This document shows, piece by piece, positions 9,388-19,600 of a stretch of 32,933 nucleotides of DNA (its first letter is position 1; the number at the start of each line of letters is the position of its first letter). Under the pieces are notes generated by a model. That model did no database searches. It saw nothing but the letters and a program-made list of their open reading frames with translations, and was not told where the DNA came from. Both the position numbers and the translations under genes were made by a program. The stretch lies in the NCBI GenBank assembly GCA_003427395.1, contig BFEA01000032.1, positions 905,952 to 938,884 on the forward strand, read 5' to 3'. Source of the stretch: Chara braunii (lineage: Eukaryota > Streptophyta > Charophyceae > Charales > Characeae).

Positions 9388-10290
9388 GTGAATGTTTTAT
9401 TTTTTATCCTCCTTCGATTGAAAAACTCCTAGAGGAGTATAAAGATCTGGACACTGAACCAACAGGAATAACTGAACATGCTATCAAACACAGGATAAAA
9501 ATTATTCATGGTAGTAAGATTCACAAGGACCCTATGTACCGAATGTCTCCCGGGGAACTTGAGGAACTTAAGAAACAGATGCATGACTTAACAGAGAAAG
9601 GATGGATTCGCCTTAGTTCCTCTACTTATGGTGCCCCTGTTTTATTTGTGCCCAAGAATGAAGGTGAGTTACGTCTTTGCATTGATGATAGAGGGTTGAA
9701 TGTCATCACGGTTAAGAATTTCGAACCTCTTCCACGTATTGACGACTTGTTGGACCGATTGTAGGGCTGTAAATTTTTCAGTAAGATTGATCTTAAGTCT
9801 AGGTACCATCAAATCGAGGTGGACCACGCGGATCAACACAAGACTGCGTTCCACACCAGGTATGGTCAGTACGAGTTCGTGGTTATACCTTTCGAACTGA
9901 CTAACGTCCCAACGACGTTCCAAAGATCTATGAATGAATTGTTTCGTCAATGGTTGGATCTGTTCGTCATTGTCTATCTCGGCGACATTCTAGTGTACAG
10001 TAAGACATTAGAAAATCAGGAAAAACATTTATATCTGGTATTAGGAAAGTTGCGTGAGGGCAACTTTAAGCTAAGCCCAAAGAAGTCTGAGTTTGCTAAG
10101 CCTGAAGTTTTATACCTCAGACATATAGTGAACGAGGAGGGTCTAAGACCTGAAGAAAANAAGATATCAANAATTAGAGATTGACCACGACCTAAGTCCG
10201 TAACTGAATTACGATATTTNATTGGTTTGACAAGTTACTACAGAAAGTTCGTCAGGAACTTCTCACTGATCGCCACACCAATGAAAGATT
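9388..10290 (+). pseudogene. pol: Reverse transcriptase domain, broken
   Basis: One frame covers the RT with TAG at 9762-9764 (CAG-like Gln in LDRLQG) and TGA at 10182-10184 (Trp of the D-W-P-R-P motif). Conserved RT blocks are all recognisable: [72 protein letters not shown], then VIVYLGDILVYS. The catalytic box is YLGD where YxDD is required, so the first Asp (9981-9983, GGC) is lost. Other changes include DDRG for DYRG, KSRYHQ for KSGYHQ and PFEL for PFGL. GLTSYYRKFVRNFS (about 10222-10263) is the connection to RNase H. Confidence 0.92.
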
Positions 10291-10711
10291 ATTAAAGAAA
10301 GTAATTATTTGGTGGTGGGACAAGAACTGTGAGTCTTCCTTTAAGAAGGTAAAGTATGTTTTGGCTCACTATCCTGTTTTGAAAATTGTCGATCCGTCTC
10401 TTCCCTTTATCGTTACTACTGATGCAAGTCGGTACGGAATTGGCGCAGTCCTTTAACAGAACGACGACAATGGTTATAGACTCATTGAGTTCAGGTCTGC
10501 ACGATTGTCATCGGACAAGGTTGCCAACTCCACCTATGAAGANAACTNTATGCACTAGTTTGTGAACTGAACANNTGGAAACACTACTTGTTAGGGAGAC
10601 ACTTCACTGTGTACTCAGACCACTCTACCCTGAAGTGGANAAAAACACAGCCTAGACTCTCTGATAAGCTGGTACGATGGTCTGCTTTTTTTTATACTAA
10701 AAACTATCAAA
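10291..10711 (+). pseudogene. pol: RNase H domain, frameshifted
   Basis: After a frameshift near 10290 the sequence reads in frame 2 with the RNase H blocks LPFIVTTDASRYGIGAVL, then TYE..LYALVCELN, WKHYLLGRHFTVYSDHS and LKW. The acidic residues in TDAS (Asp codon 10421-10423) and YSDH are kept. TAA at 10454-10456 stands where CAA would give Gln. The domain removes element RNA from the RNA:DNA hybrid. Several Ns lie in the region (10543-10640). Confidence 0.85.
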
Positions 10712-10813
10712 GGTAAGTCTAATTTTATTGTAGATGCATTGTCGAGACGATGTGATTTTTTTGGTAAGTCTAATGTTGTTGCAGATGCATTGCGCAGATA
10801 CTTGGATGTTGGG
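10712..10813 (+). repeat. 51-bp in-frame tandem duplication in pol
   Basis: 10712-10762 and 10763-10813 both encode the GKSN-x-V-x-DAL-R motif that normally occurs once between RNase H and integrase. The period is exactly 17 codons, so the frame is kept. The second copy (GKSNVVADALRRYL) is closer to the usual wording; the first has drifted (GKSNFIVDALSRRCDFF). Confidence 0.85.
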
Positions 10814-11925
10814 AATGACCTGAAAGACAAAATTCGTAAAGGATATGTTTACTGATCCTATTCGGGAGCCTATCATGAATATCCTTGTGAAGAATCCATC
10901 TTTACTTCCCAACTATAGAATAGCCGATGATTTACTTTTCTTAATAGACCAAACTGAATAAAGATTATGTATCCCTCATCAGGAACAAATAAAGAGTCTG
11001 ATAGTTGGGGAATGTCACGACTTTGAAGGACATTTTGGGTTCAAGAAAACTTACGTAGAGGTTAGAGAATTCTTTGAGTGAAAGGGACTGAAAGAAGACG
11101 TACTACTAACTTATGTTCGTACATGTCTGGTATGCCAGAGAAAGAAACCTTCACATGAGAATCCACTCAGTCTTTTGAAACGTTATCGATTTCAAGTGAA
11201 CCAGGTGAGTCCATTTCAAATGATTTTATGAGTCTTACCATGAGTCGTAATGACAATAGTCAAGTAAGGGTTATTGTGGATCGTGTCTCTAAGTATGTCA
11301 TGTTCATTTCCTTACCCGCAGAGGCACGGACAAAATTTGTAACCCAAAAATTTCATATGCGATGGGTGACTGAATACAAATTTTCTCTATCCGTTGTGTC
11401 TAATCGTGATGCCAGGTTCACCAGTATGTCATGGCAAAGGCTCATGGAGACATACTGTACACGACTCACCATGTCGTAAGGGCGACACCCTGAAACGAAT
11501 GGACAAAGTGAGCAGATAAACCGTTTGTGCCATCTGCTTTTGCGCATGTATGTGAGACCCGATCAGATTGATTGGGATGAGAGTTTACCCAAACTAACAA
11601 GTGCATACAATAGTTGTGTTCATACCGCTACAGGGCGTACGCCTAATGCACTGCACAAGGGGTGGAAACTAAGCGTCCAATTGATGTGCTAACAAGGGAC
11701 CAGTTCCTTAGGTTACCTTCAGGGACCCGGGAGTATGCGGTATTGTTTCAAGAAGACATTAAGAAAGTAAAGGACAATCTGAAGAAAGTTCGGGACCAAA
11801 TGATTAAACAAACTAGCAAGCATTGTCGACCCTCAACATTCAAGGAAAATGATCTAGTCTGGATCAAGTCCAAAGAGTTTCGTTGGAAGAAAATGTGTCT
11901 CAAGAACTTTTGCTAGTCTATTTTG
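10814..11925 (+). pseudogene. pol: Integrase, broken
   Basis: The N-terminal zinc finger is intact in one frame: His codons at 11016 and 11031, Cys at 11124 and 11133 (H-x4-H-x30-C-x2-C). The catalytic core is in frame 2: Asp at 11222 (NDFM), Asp at 11408 (SNRDARFTS) and Glu at 11510 (NGQSEQINR), the D,D,E triad with 33 residues between the last two. TAA at 11477-11479 interrupts the core. YVRPDQIDWDESLPKLTSAYNS follows in family style. The C-terminal part moves to another frame at about 11662 and ends at 11914-11916 with DLVWIKSKEF. It would insert element DNA into chromosomes. Confidence 0.9.
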
Positions 11926-12449
11926 GACCCTGGAGGTTCTCAAAGTAATTAGGGATGCAGAGGGACCATCTTATCAAATTGATATTCCCCCTCACCTCAA
12001 AACGTATCCTGTCTTTCACGCGTCCAAATTGTTACCATATGTAGAAGAAAATGAGTTCTCCCACAAACCTTCTACGATTTCACCAGACATGTATGGCGAA
12101 TATGAGGTAGACAAAATCGTAGAGCATGGGTATTTTTCTACAGGTGGAAGTGGACGACCCCAGAAGCAATTCAAGATACGTTTCAAATCTCAGGCACCAT
12201 CTGAGGACATCTGAGGACAGATGGTTCACTAAACGAGAATTACTTGAAACTGCTCCTAATATTGTATCTGCATATGAACATGGATTAAAGTCTCAGTTAT
12301 TTCTGCGATGGAACTCGACAATGGGTCGGCAGAAATGCAGTAACCCATGTTCTGCAGCAGTCTGGGCCCTCAAAACAGAGCCCAGACGACGCTGGTCAAA
12401 CTCGGTCGACGCAAGGCAGTGTGACCACACACTGCCCATGGAAAATTAA
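11926..12449 (+). pseudogene. pol: Integrase C-terminal SH3-like segment and chromodomain
   Basis: YQIDIPPHLKTYPVFHASKL (about 11973-12031) is the post-core motif typical of chromoviruses. 12089-12290 resembles a chromodomain: EYEVDKIVEHG followed by a basic strand (FKIRFKSQAPSED) and W-F-T-xREL. Chromodomains steer integration towards marked chromatin. A perfect 10-bp duplication (TCTGAGGACA at 12200-12209 and 12210-12219) shifts the frame inside it; the frame resumes as EDRWFTKRELLETAPNIVSAYE. The frame then runs on to a stop at 12447-12449 with a tail I do not recognise. Confidence 0.8.
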
Positions 12450-12761
12450 AAGTCCAAGTCAACTGTCAGGTCAAAGGTACCGCACTNAGGCCCTTAGTCG
12501 GGTACACTCACTTGTTGTGCGACGGTACCCAGACAACATCGATGCGAGAAGAAATTCGGTTCCGGGTCAATTTGGACTGATATTTGCATTGTGATCTTGA
12601 CGGCTGAGGGATGCAGCATCCGGGTTCCAGACCCCACGTCAACGCTACATAAGCGCTGACTTCCTGACTTTGAATTCATTCAGTCTTGCGTCAAAGCCGA
12701 CTTCACACGTTGACAACGTGACATTGACTTGATGCTGCGACACTGGTGGACGTTGGCTTTG
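12450..12761 (+). other. 3' non-coding part of the chromovirus
   Basis: Lies between the last pol stop and the right LTR. A short purine run (GCGAGAAGAAA, about 12542-12552) is present, but no clear polypurine tract abuts the LTR. Nothing else recognised. Confidence 0.4.
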
Positions 12762-13318
12762 TGCTAGCACTTGGGAAATCACGACGACGCACTGCTAGCT
12801 CAGCATGGTGGATGGTTGGCTATTGTCTTCAAGGCCTGATAACATGACAGTTGTCATGCATTGTTGCTGACGTGACCGCTGCCACGTGTTCTATCTTCTG
12901 ATGTGGCTGGGCTACGTGACCGACACTGCTGTTCTGATTCATCATCATTCNNGAGGAGATCATGACTGTGGGATGATTGTGGACACGTACCTTGTTATCT
13001 TGAGGTCAACATTGCTTCAGTACGATGATGAGGGTCTGATCGACNTGCCACGTGGCACACTAGAATAGAAATTTTAAATGTATGTTCAGANTATTGATTA
13101 TCTGAGGTGGTNATCGAGGAGGAAGCCCGAAGCAGGAGTGGACTGTGTTTTTTATTCCTCTCCGTTGTCTAATCTCCCCCCTCTCTCCTTCATCTGTGTA
13201 TGATTATCCAATGTCATTCTATCTGGACACGATTCTGATTATTGATAATCATGAGCGGGTTGACATTCATCTGGGCTTGCATTGTTGACAAGGGTCTTCA
13301 NAATCTGGGTTCATTGCA
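12762..13318 (+). repeat. 3' LTR of the chromovirus
   Basis: Second copy of 5145-5701, ending in TTGCA at 13318. It shares the order CACTTGGG, ATCACGACGACGCACTGCT, GCCACGTGGCA and TGACAAGGGTCTTCA. Differences from the left copy are mostly transitions; for example TGACGTGGC at 5252 is TGACGTGAC here, and GCAGTTGCCACACG is ACAGTTGTCATGCA. That pattern fits decay of methylated CpG and neighbouring sites. Confidence 0.88.
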
Positions 13319-13905
13319 CATGAATGATTGTGTGTTTTTTTTTAATGGAATTGTGTATGGCGACATGACAAAATACTCATCTAATGGGTATTAACATGCA
13401 CGACTACAGGAACCTTATCAACCTATTAATTGATGTTCCTAAAGCACATAATTATGTCTTTGTTATAGAANAAGAGCTTGATGCAAATATATATGACAAC
13501 AAGTTTTTATCGTGCGGAGTAGGTAACTTCTCATTACACCGACCCTCTCTCAGTGTGAGAGATAAAGCAACATTTATGGTATGTAGTCTCTAACATGGTC
13601 TCTAACATATCTGTAAACAATAGATGACACTCTGCGTCATCAGGTGATCGGTATCCCTATGGGTGGTAATGTTAGGTAAAACATTGTCAATCTCAAGTTT
13701 TTTTAGGACGAGATATTTCAAGGGCGATCTTTTATTGTGCAGCTGAAACATATATATTCCAATATCGGTTTCTTGTCCACATCCAATCTTCAAATAAATG
13801 TTTGTCTCTTCCTGTTAATTGATGACACCGTGCCATGGAAAAAATGTCTACTCGATCTTGCTTGTTATTGTCTTGAGTGAAAAAATACTACCATATGCAT
13901 CACGT
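13319..13905. other. Island between the two LTR elements; possible host exon
   Basis: Not part of either element. 13384-13593 is open on the plus strand and includes a mixed-composition peptide (NLINLLIDVPKAHNYVFVIE, then ELDANIYDNKFLSCG). It is preceded by ACTACAG (acceptor-like, ending near 13409) and followed by ATG-GTATGT (donor-like, near 13577). I do not recognise the protein. The rest is AT-rich with no feature. It may continue past the insertion at 25335. Confidence 0.25.
13902..13905. other. Target-site duplication, left copy (ACGT)
   Basis: ACGT directly precedes TGTGAGG, the plus-strand left end of the element. The same four bases follow the right end at 25335-25338. Four bases alone are weak evidence, but both sit exactly at TG...CA ends defined independently by LTR comparison. 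Confidence 0.6.
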
Positions 13906-14439
13906 TGTGAGGAAACCCAGGAAGGGCATCTGTTCGTTACTGAAGTCAAAGGTTGCGGCATTTGTCACCCGCCGTGCCCGCTTTGGAGGTCCTCAGTGAC
14001 GGAACAGGGGAGAAATGTGTTTTTGACCTATAACGCGTCCACTCAAGACTGATCTTAATGTCGCTCGTCGCCTATGGAATTTGCTCGAAACTTTTAACGA
14101 AAATACAATAATACAATAGCCTACAGATATGAAATGTAACAAAGATTTGCTCATAGGGTTTCTCTGGAAGTTCTCAGATTTGCAGGGTAATTTCGTGATC
14201 CACCTGTCCTTAGAGAGAGCAGGATCCGTGGGAAAAGGCAGGCAAACCACAAGCAAAACATTCAGGCACCAGGCAACATGCAAATTATTGATTTCATTCA
14301 TCTAGTTCCATAATCTGGATTCGAACTCAGGTCTGTATTTGAACAGTTTCATGGGCGTACCAACTCAGAACCCAGCTTACCAACGATTTGAACGTCGCTA
14401 TATCACCGAACTCATCAGAGGGAAAAACAGACAGTCAGT

Positions 14440-15270
14440 CAACAGTTCCCTTGCAACTGCGGTAATCATGATTTTTTCCTATATGGTAATGGATGATTCC
14501 CTTGTGAGCGGCAACAATTTCCCTTCCATAAGTGTAATGATGATCTGTTCTCATGAGGTAATGACTGATTCCGCTGTCAGCAGCAGCAGACTCTCTTTAC
14601 ACAATAGGTATTAATTATCTTCCCACATGCAGTAATGATTGATTTCGCTGCCATCAACAGCAGTTTCCCTTGCACAAGTGGTAGTGATGATCCCTTCACT
14701 TCCAGTAATAACTGATCACGATGCCAGCGGCAGCAGATTTTCCTACACCAGCGGTAATGATGACCTCTTCACATACGGTAATGGATGATTCCGCTGCCAC
14801 CAGCAGTCGTTCCTCTTGCACAAGCGGTCATGATGATCTCTCCNCTTGCGGTGGCGGCTGATCACGCTGCCAGTAGCTGCGGTTCTCTGGCACAAGCGGT
14901 AATGAAGCCCTGTTCACTTGCTGTAATAGTTGATCACACTGCCAGCAGCAGCGGTTCTCTGGCACAAGCGGTAATAATGACCTGTTCACTTGCGGTAATG
15001 GTTTATCACGCTACCAGCATCAGCGGNNTCTCTTGCACATGNGGTAATNATTATTTCTTATCTTGCGGTAATGGCTGATTCTGCTGCCCACAGCAGTGGG
15101 TTCGCATTACACAAGTGGTAATGATGACCTGTTCACTTGCGGTAATGGTTGATCACGCTGCCAGCAGCAGAGGTTCTCTTGCACAAGTGATAATGATGAC
15201 TTGTTCACTTGCAGTAATGGCTGAGCAGCCGCGGTTCTCTTGCATAAGTGATAAGGATGATCTATTGCAA
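14440..15270. repeat. 72-bp minisatellite inside the 3' LTR, about 11 units
   Basis: The unit contains CTGTTCACTTGCGGTAATGG, then TGATCACGCTGCCAGCAGCA and GGTTCTCTGGCACAAGCGG. Starts of the CTGTTCACTTGC phrase at about 14910, 14982, 15129 and 15201 fix the period at about 72 bp. As 72 is divisible by three, one plus-strand frame stays open for 97 codons without being a gene. The other LTR carries the same array. Confidence 0.85.
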
Positions 15271-15287
15271 ACAGCAGTGGGTTAATC

Positions 15288-15290
<3 letters not shown>

Positions 15291-15357
<67 letters not shown>
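15291..15357. repeat. (CT)n microsatellite inside the 3' LTR
   Basis: 67 bp of pure CT. The other LTR has the same tract at 23739-23792, shorter by 13 bp. It produces spurious Arg-Glu and Leu-Ser open frames. Confidence 0.97.
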
Positions 15358-15362
<5 letters not shown>

Positions 15363-16935
15363 ACTCTCTCACACTCTCTGCGCAGTCAGTCCCTCTTACT
15401 CTATCTGCGCTGTTTGTCTCTCTCACTCTCTCTTTCCACAGTCAGTCTCTCTAACTCTCTCATGGATGGGTCCTCTCTCACGTTGCCTCCCACTCTCGCG
15501 CATTCTCTTGTCCAGAGCTCTGATCACTCCATTTAATGCCTGCCCGTGCGAGCTACGCTGACTTTAAAAGCAAACGTGCACAAGCGGGAATGAAGGTATT
15601 CAACTNAGTTCTTAGTCATAGCATGCACGTCTGCCATGGCTGNAGCTCACTTGCTCGGNCGCACACGTGGCAGCAGCGCTCGCCCTAGTCACTCCCTTCA
15701 GCGCACCCCGGTCCCCCTGGTCACCCCAGTCCCCAACATCTTCACTCGGTCTTGGTCTCTTAGCTATAGCAGTCGTGTCCGCCATGGCTAGAGCCCGCTC
15801 GCTCACGGGAACGGGCACAATCCATCTTGTTGCGGTCTCCTCTTATCGTCATTCGAGCACTGCGTTCACTCTGGTCCCTCCGTCCCGAATCGCCCCGTCC
15901 TTCCGCTGGTCTGCCCTATATTTACCCCAGGTTGCGGCCTCATGCCAGGGAGAGAACCCCAGTCCCCCGCTAGTGGTACCTGTTCACAAGTGAAGCCTGA
16001 CACCGCCCGTACCTGCAGCATTGGGCCCACAAAACTTTATCCCCACCAGCAGTTGCGGTTCAGTTAGTATCGAAGACTTGGACCTGGTAGCCGTGGGTCA
16101 GCGCCCAGTGATAATTTTGTCGAAATGCAGATAGGTCATGCCGAACCAATAACCGTACCTAAAACAATTGTTTCGAACTGCAATGGTTTGTCTTAGTGTC
16201 GTGTAGATGCCAATTAAGAGAACCGCAGCTGTCCCGAAGCGGACTGGAGTACCATTTCAGGAAATACCAACGTCGAAACGCCCAGTACCGTGCCCATTTC
16301 GAACCTGCAACTGATCCTCCCTTCGATGTCACCAATGTCCTTAAGCACCGAAGGGGATTACGGATCCACTTACTCAATAAATTCCAGAAAATCAAGTAAA
16401 ATCGAGTGGGAGTTTATAAATGTCTGAAATCAATTTAAATCGATGAACAGCGATAAATACGCGATCTTCGACAAAAATCCTTCAAGAGTAGGATTTAATA
16501 AAATTTAGTTAATTATTAAATAATTATTTTTTCCTTCCTCTTTCATCTTTTTTTTTTTTTTTTTTTCCTTCTCATCTTTAATTTTGTTATTAGATTTAAT
16601 GAAGATTGAGGGTTCACTTTGCCGCCAATTGGCCAGCGTAAAAAGGCTGCGTGAAGGCCTACACGTGTACCTTCGCCTCACAGATGACTGAGTCGAAGTC
16701 TGCCTCAAAACAGACAAAAAGGCTAGGTTGTTGGCGCGGTAGAGGTGGTTACCCGAGTTATCAATTTTGAGGGTTAGTACCAACGGTTGATGCAGGAAAT
16801 TTTATAGTTCATCTTAGGACCCCTAATTTTCTCCGACAGTTCTAACAAGAGTACCTTAAGAAGTTCAATAGTGCGTTCAGTTGACGGCCCTATCCGTGTA
16901 ATTTCGGGTGGCCGGCTGGTCGAGTCCGCCCGACA

Positions 16936-17095
16936 ATAAGCGTGGACCTCTTCTTGACGTACCCGTCGAGGCCTTACCTATTCTCCCAAAAACCACGTCA
17001 CTGACTCAAAGGATGTTTCTCCTCTCCCAAAACCGGAATTATTGATTGGAGGAGGGCGCTCTCCGCGATTACAGGACAGTTCGCCGCATCATCCG
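16936..17095 (-). other. gag-to-LTR junction with purine-rich tracts
   Basis: On the minus strand, GGGAGAGGAGAAA (about 17016-17030) and AAGAAGAGG (16946-16954) precede the 3' LTR start TGTCGGG. Either could be a polypurine tract, though neither abuts the LTR as expected. Only 160 bp separate the end of gag from the LTR, so there is no room for pol. Confidence 0.4.
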
Positions 17096-19600
17096 TTACT
17101 CTCTGAGTAACCAGCTCATCGTTAAGTGGAGCCCCCATGATGTTGTCCCAACAGATGTCCCTTCGACCATCAAAACGGACGCAGGACAGTCCACTCTAGC
17201 CCTAGGTGCCACGGCTGGCATCATCACCGGAACATCGTCATTGAAAGACTCATCGGCTATTTGTCCCGTATCAGTGAAAATCTTACCTATCAAAGGCGTC
17301 GGGTTTCCCAGTTTCTGATCCATAAGCATCGTGCTTGGTATAGGCACTTTGGCCGTACTAGTAAGAGATAAGAGATCATTTTTTATTGAACCAGATGCCG
17401 CCAATATGGAACACTGCTTAGGCTGACTATGTGCGCGCATCAAGAACTTTGTCGTATGAACAACTTTCACGGGGACCCAGTTTCGTGGCGATAATACTCT
17501 TCGTTCCTTTTTATTTTCCTTTTGATCTACCTTAATCATATGTCGATCAACCCTCTTCTGAAAGGAAGGGGTCTGTGACGACGTGGTCGCCCCAACGAGG
17601 ATGGGCGTCATAAGTGTCTCGTATCTTGACTATAAGATAATTTTGACGCTCTGACTCTTCACTGTTTTATTTTCCTTATCTAATGGTGCTCGCCTGACCT
17701 CCACGTCCTCTTTTATTGAAAAAAATATGGATACATCCCCCAGATTGTCAGCCCCTTTGGCGCACTTTCGGTCGTCAAGTGTCACTATGTCGTAGTCTAT
17801 CGTCTTTTGAAGATCAGGACAATCCCTTCCAACGTGGTTATCCGAACAGCAATAGACGCATGTGTTACCAGGAAAAGAAGATTCATCCTCTACACGTTTA
17901 TATCCTCTGTGTTCGGTTGATACCCGAGTATCATGAGGACACGGACTAGGCTCACGTTGTCCTCTGGCATCATCACGATGGCCCCGCTCAACATCTCTCC
18001 TCTCGTACTGCTCGTGGGAATTGTCGCGTCGGTCTCTCGCCGTCACATGGTCACATCTACCTAGACTCTTAGGATATTCCTCTGCATCCCCGAGGTCTTC
18101 GGGACCTCGATCGTATCTCGGGTTGTGAGCGTAGGTCTCCACTCGACCGTGTCGTCGCCACCCGTTGTCCCTATCTCTCGTATAGTCTCTAGGATAGACA
18201 ACTAGTCGATCTCAATCATCGTCCTGGTACCAAGGGGGATCGTCATGCCGTATATGATACTGTTGCTCCCTCGCTCGATAATCGACTAATGTCCGAAGGT
18301 TTCTATCGTCCACGTCTCTCCACGGTCCTGGGTTGCGATTGTCCCACCTCAGCGAGTACGCTGAACCAGTCATAACTCGATCGCACCTCAACGAGTTCGA
18401 CGAACCGTTCCTCGTCTGATAACCAACAGTCTCTGTCTTCGTCTTTATCCCGGCGATCTGTCGAGCAAGACCTTGATCATCTCCCTCATCTCCATCATCT
18501 CCCTCATCTCATTCATCACAGTCTTTGTAGGTCGGTGCAGTCCGACACCATCCAACAAATACCGTCGATCCACCCAAGGCTGATTATTGAAGTCAGGGCA
18601 CCTCTCTGTATCGTACTCTCGGTAGAGAGAGAAGTCTCGTCGCCGCATCCCTCTCCAAACTAAATCCTTATAGTCATCTGTTTCAGCTTTCATAGCCAAC
18701 TCGAGGACCGTCTTAAAATCTATCTTATTACGAGGGAGTTCCCTAAGTATCCCCTTCTGTTTCCATCTGGCAGTGGACAGATGAAAATCGTGCATCGGTC
18801 TACTTCCGACAGTTTCCCCTTTGCGATTACGACATCCGATATGTTTTGGAAGCGTTTACCGAATGCATGAACACTCTCGTCCTCAACTGCGTCATCGACT
18901 ATAGATCCCTGATCGAGTATCTGATGTCCTCTAACTTGCAGAGTTCGTAAAGACTAGCCTTATAGGTAGTCCACTTTGTGTCCTTTGGTCGAGCTTCTTT
19001 GATCACCTGGTTCAAGCTAGGGTCCGAGTTNAACATAAAATTGTTTATAATCTCATCCTCGGACCATTGGNTGAGGTACGNGTGTAGCTCTCACTTGTCG
19101 NGGTATTCGGTGATACCGTAACCTCTAAAGATGGGTGACCTAGTATCTAGCTCCGTCGGTTGGTGAGAGATGATGAATCGATCTCTCCTTTCGTAAGGGA
19201 GCATATACGACTCGCCCGTCTGCNGATCGTAGATCCGTTGAGGCGGNGTGCTCCTCTCAGGAGGTNTATCCCTATCTCTCCAAGCCTGCTCCCTGATGCA
19301 CTGATCTCTCCAGTCATTTTTGTGTCGATCCCCTCTAGCGTCTCTTCGCTCGTAGGTAGGGGAGCACCGATCGCCCATCTCTCCCTGAAATTTGAGAAGC
19401 TTCTTCATGTTCTTCATCCGTACCAACGACATCGCTCTATCTGGCTCGGCGATGATCGGACCACCTCCATCATCGGGTTGCTTTACCCATCTGAGAGGCT
19501 CGTTCTGTCGGATCCGCTCCTTGAGCTTGCGAAGAGTTCCATCAGGCGACGGGTGATACTCTCCCGTATCTAAATGAACTCTCATGGTGTCGGACTCCAT
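17096..19600 (-). pseudogene. gag: gag polyprotein of the gag-only element, broken
   Basis: Starts at ATG 19600 (MESDTMRVHLDTGEYHPSPD). The first 170 residues end at TGA 19091-19093, after which the same frame continues with gag-like sequence (EDEIINNFMLNSDPSLNQVI, then ARPKDTKWTTYKASLYELCK) to TAG near 18901. A frame change leads to AFGKRFQNISDVVIAKGKLS, the usual late-capsid motif. Another leads to ILRELPRNKIDFKTVLELAM in 18445-18795. An Arg/Asp/His-rich linker and the CCHC knuckle lie in 17630-18142, and a C-terminal part (17096-17611) with IADESFNDD and VEGTSVGTTS is in the same frame after one TAG. It would make particles for an element that must borrow RT and integrase. I know of no close non-element homologue. 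Confidence 0.75.
17819..17860 (-). other. CCHC zinc knuckle of the gag-only element
   Basis: CVYCCSDNHVGRDC on the minus strand, Cys codons at 17858-17860, 17849-17851 and 17819-17821 and His at 17834-17836: C-x2-C-x4-H-x4-C. All four zinc ligands are intact although the surrounding gene is broken. This is the strongest single proof that the minus-strand ORF is a gag. Confidence 0.85.

Larger units (their letters stand above)
5070..13318 (+). mobile_element. Decayed Ty3/gypsy chromovirus (LTR retrotransposon)
   Basis: Two LTRs of about 555 bp flank gag and pol in the order gag, CCHC, protease, RT, RNase H, integrase, chromodomain, which is the Ty3/gypsy order; the chromodomain marks a chromovirus. 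A primer site resembling the initiator-Met tRNA type follows the left LTR. At least six in-frame stops and several frameshifts break the coding region, and key catalytic residues of protease and RT are changed, so the copy should be unable to move itself. The two LTRs differ at many sites, so insertion is old. I found no convincing polypurine tract before the right LTR and no target duplication. The 66-bp duplication at the left edge may have obscured the boundary. Confidence 0.93.
13906..16935 (-). repeat. 3' LTR of the gag-only element, 3.03 kb
   Basis: Aligns over its full length with 22141-25334, from TGTGAGGAAACCC at the left to CCCGACA at the right. It contains a 72-bp minisatellite, a (CT)n tract, a GC-rich block (15640-16010) and an AT-rich block with poly-T at 16548-16566. 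Open frames inside follow the tandem repeats and are not genes. Three kb is very long for an LTR. Confidence 0.88.

Noticed and set aside
15107-15454. Open frames coding for Arg-Glu or Leu-Ser repeats on both strands
   Set aside because: They are translations of the (CT)n tract and the 72-bp minisatellite in the LTR; the same frames recur in the other LTR at 23627-23936.
17046-17318. 90-codon plus-strand open frame
   Set aside because: It is antisense to the C-terminal part of gag, whose minus-strand frame continues from the CCHC-containing ORF.
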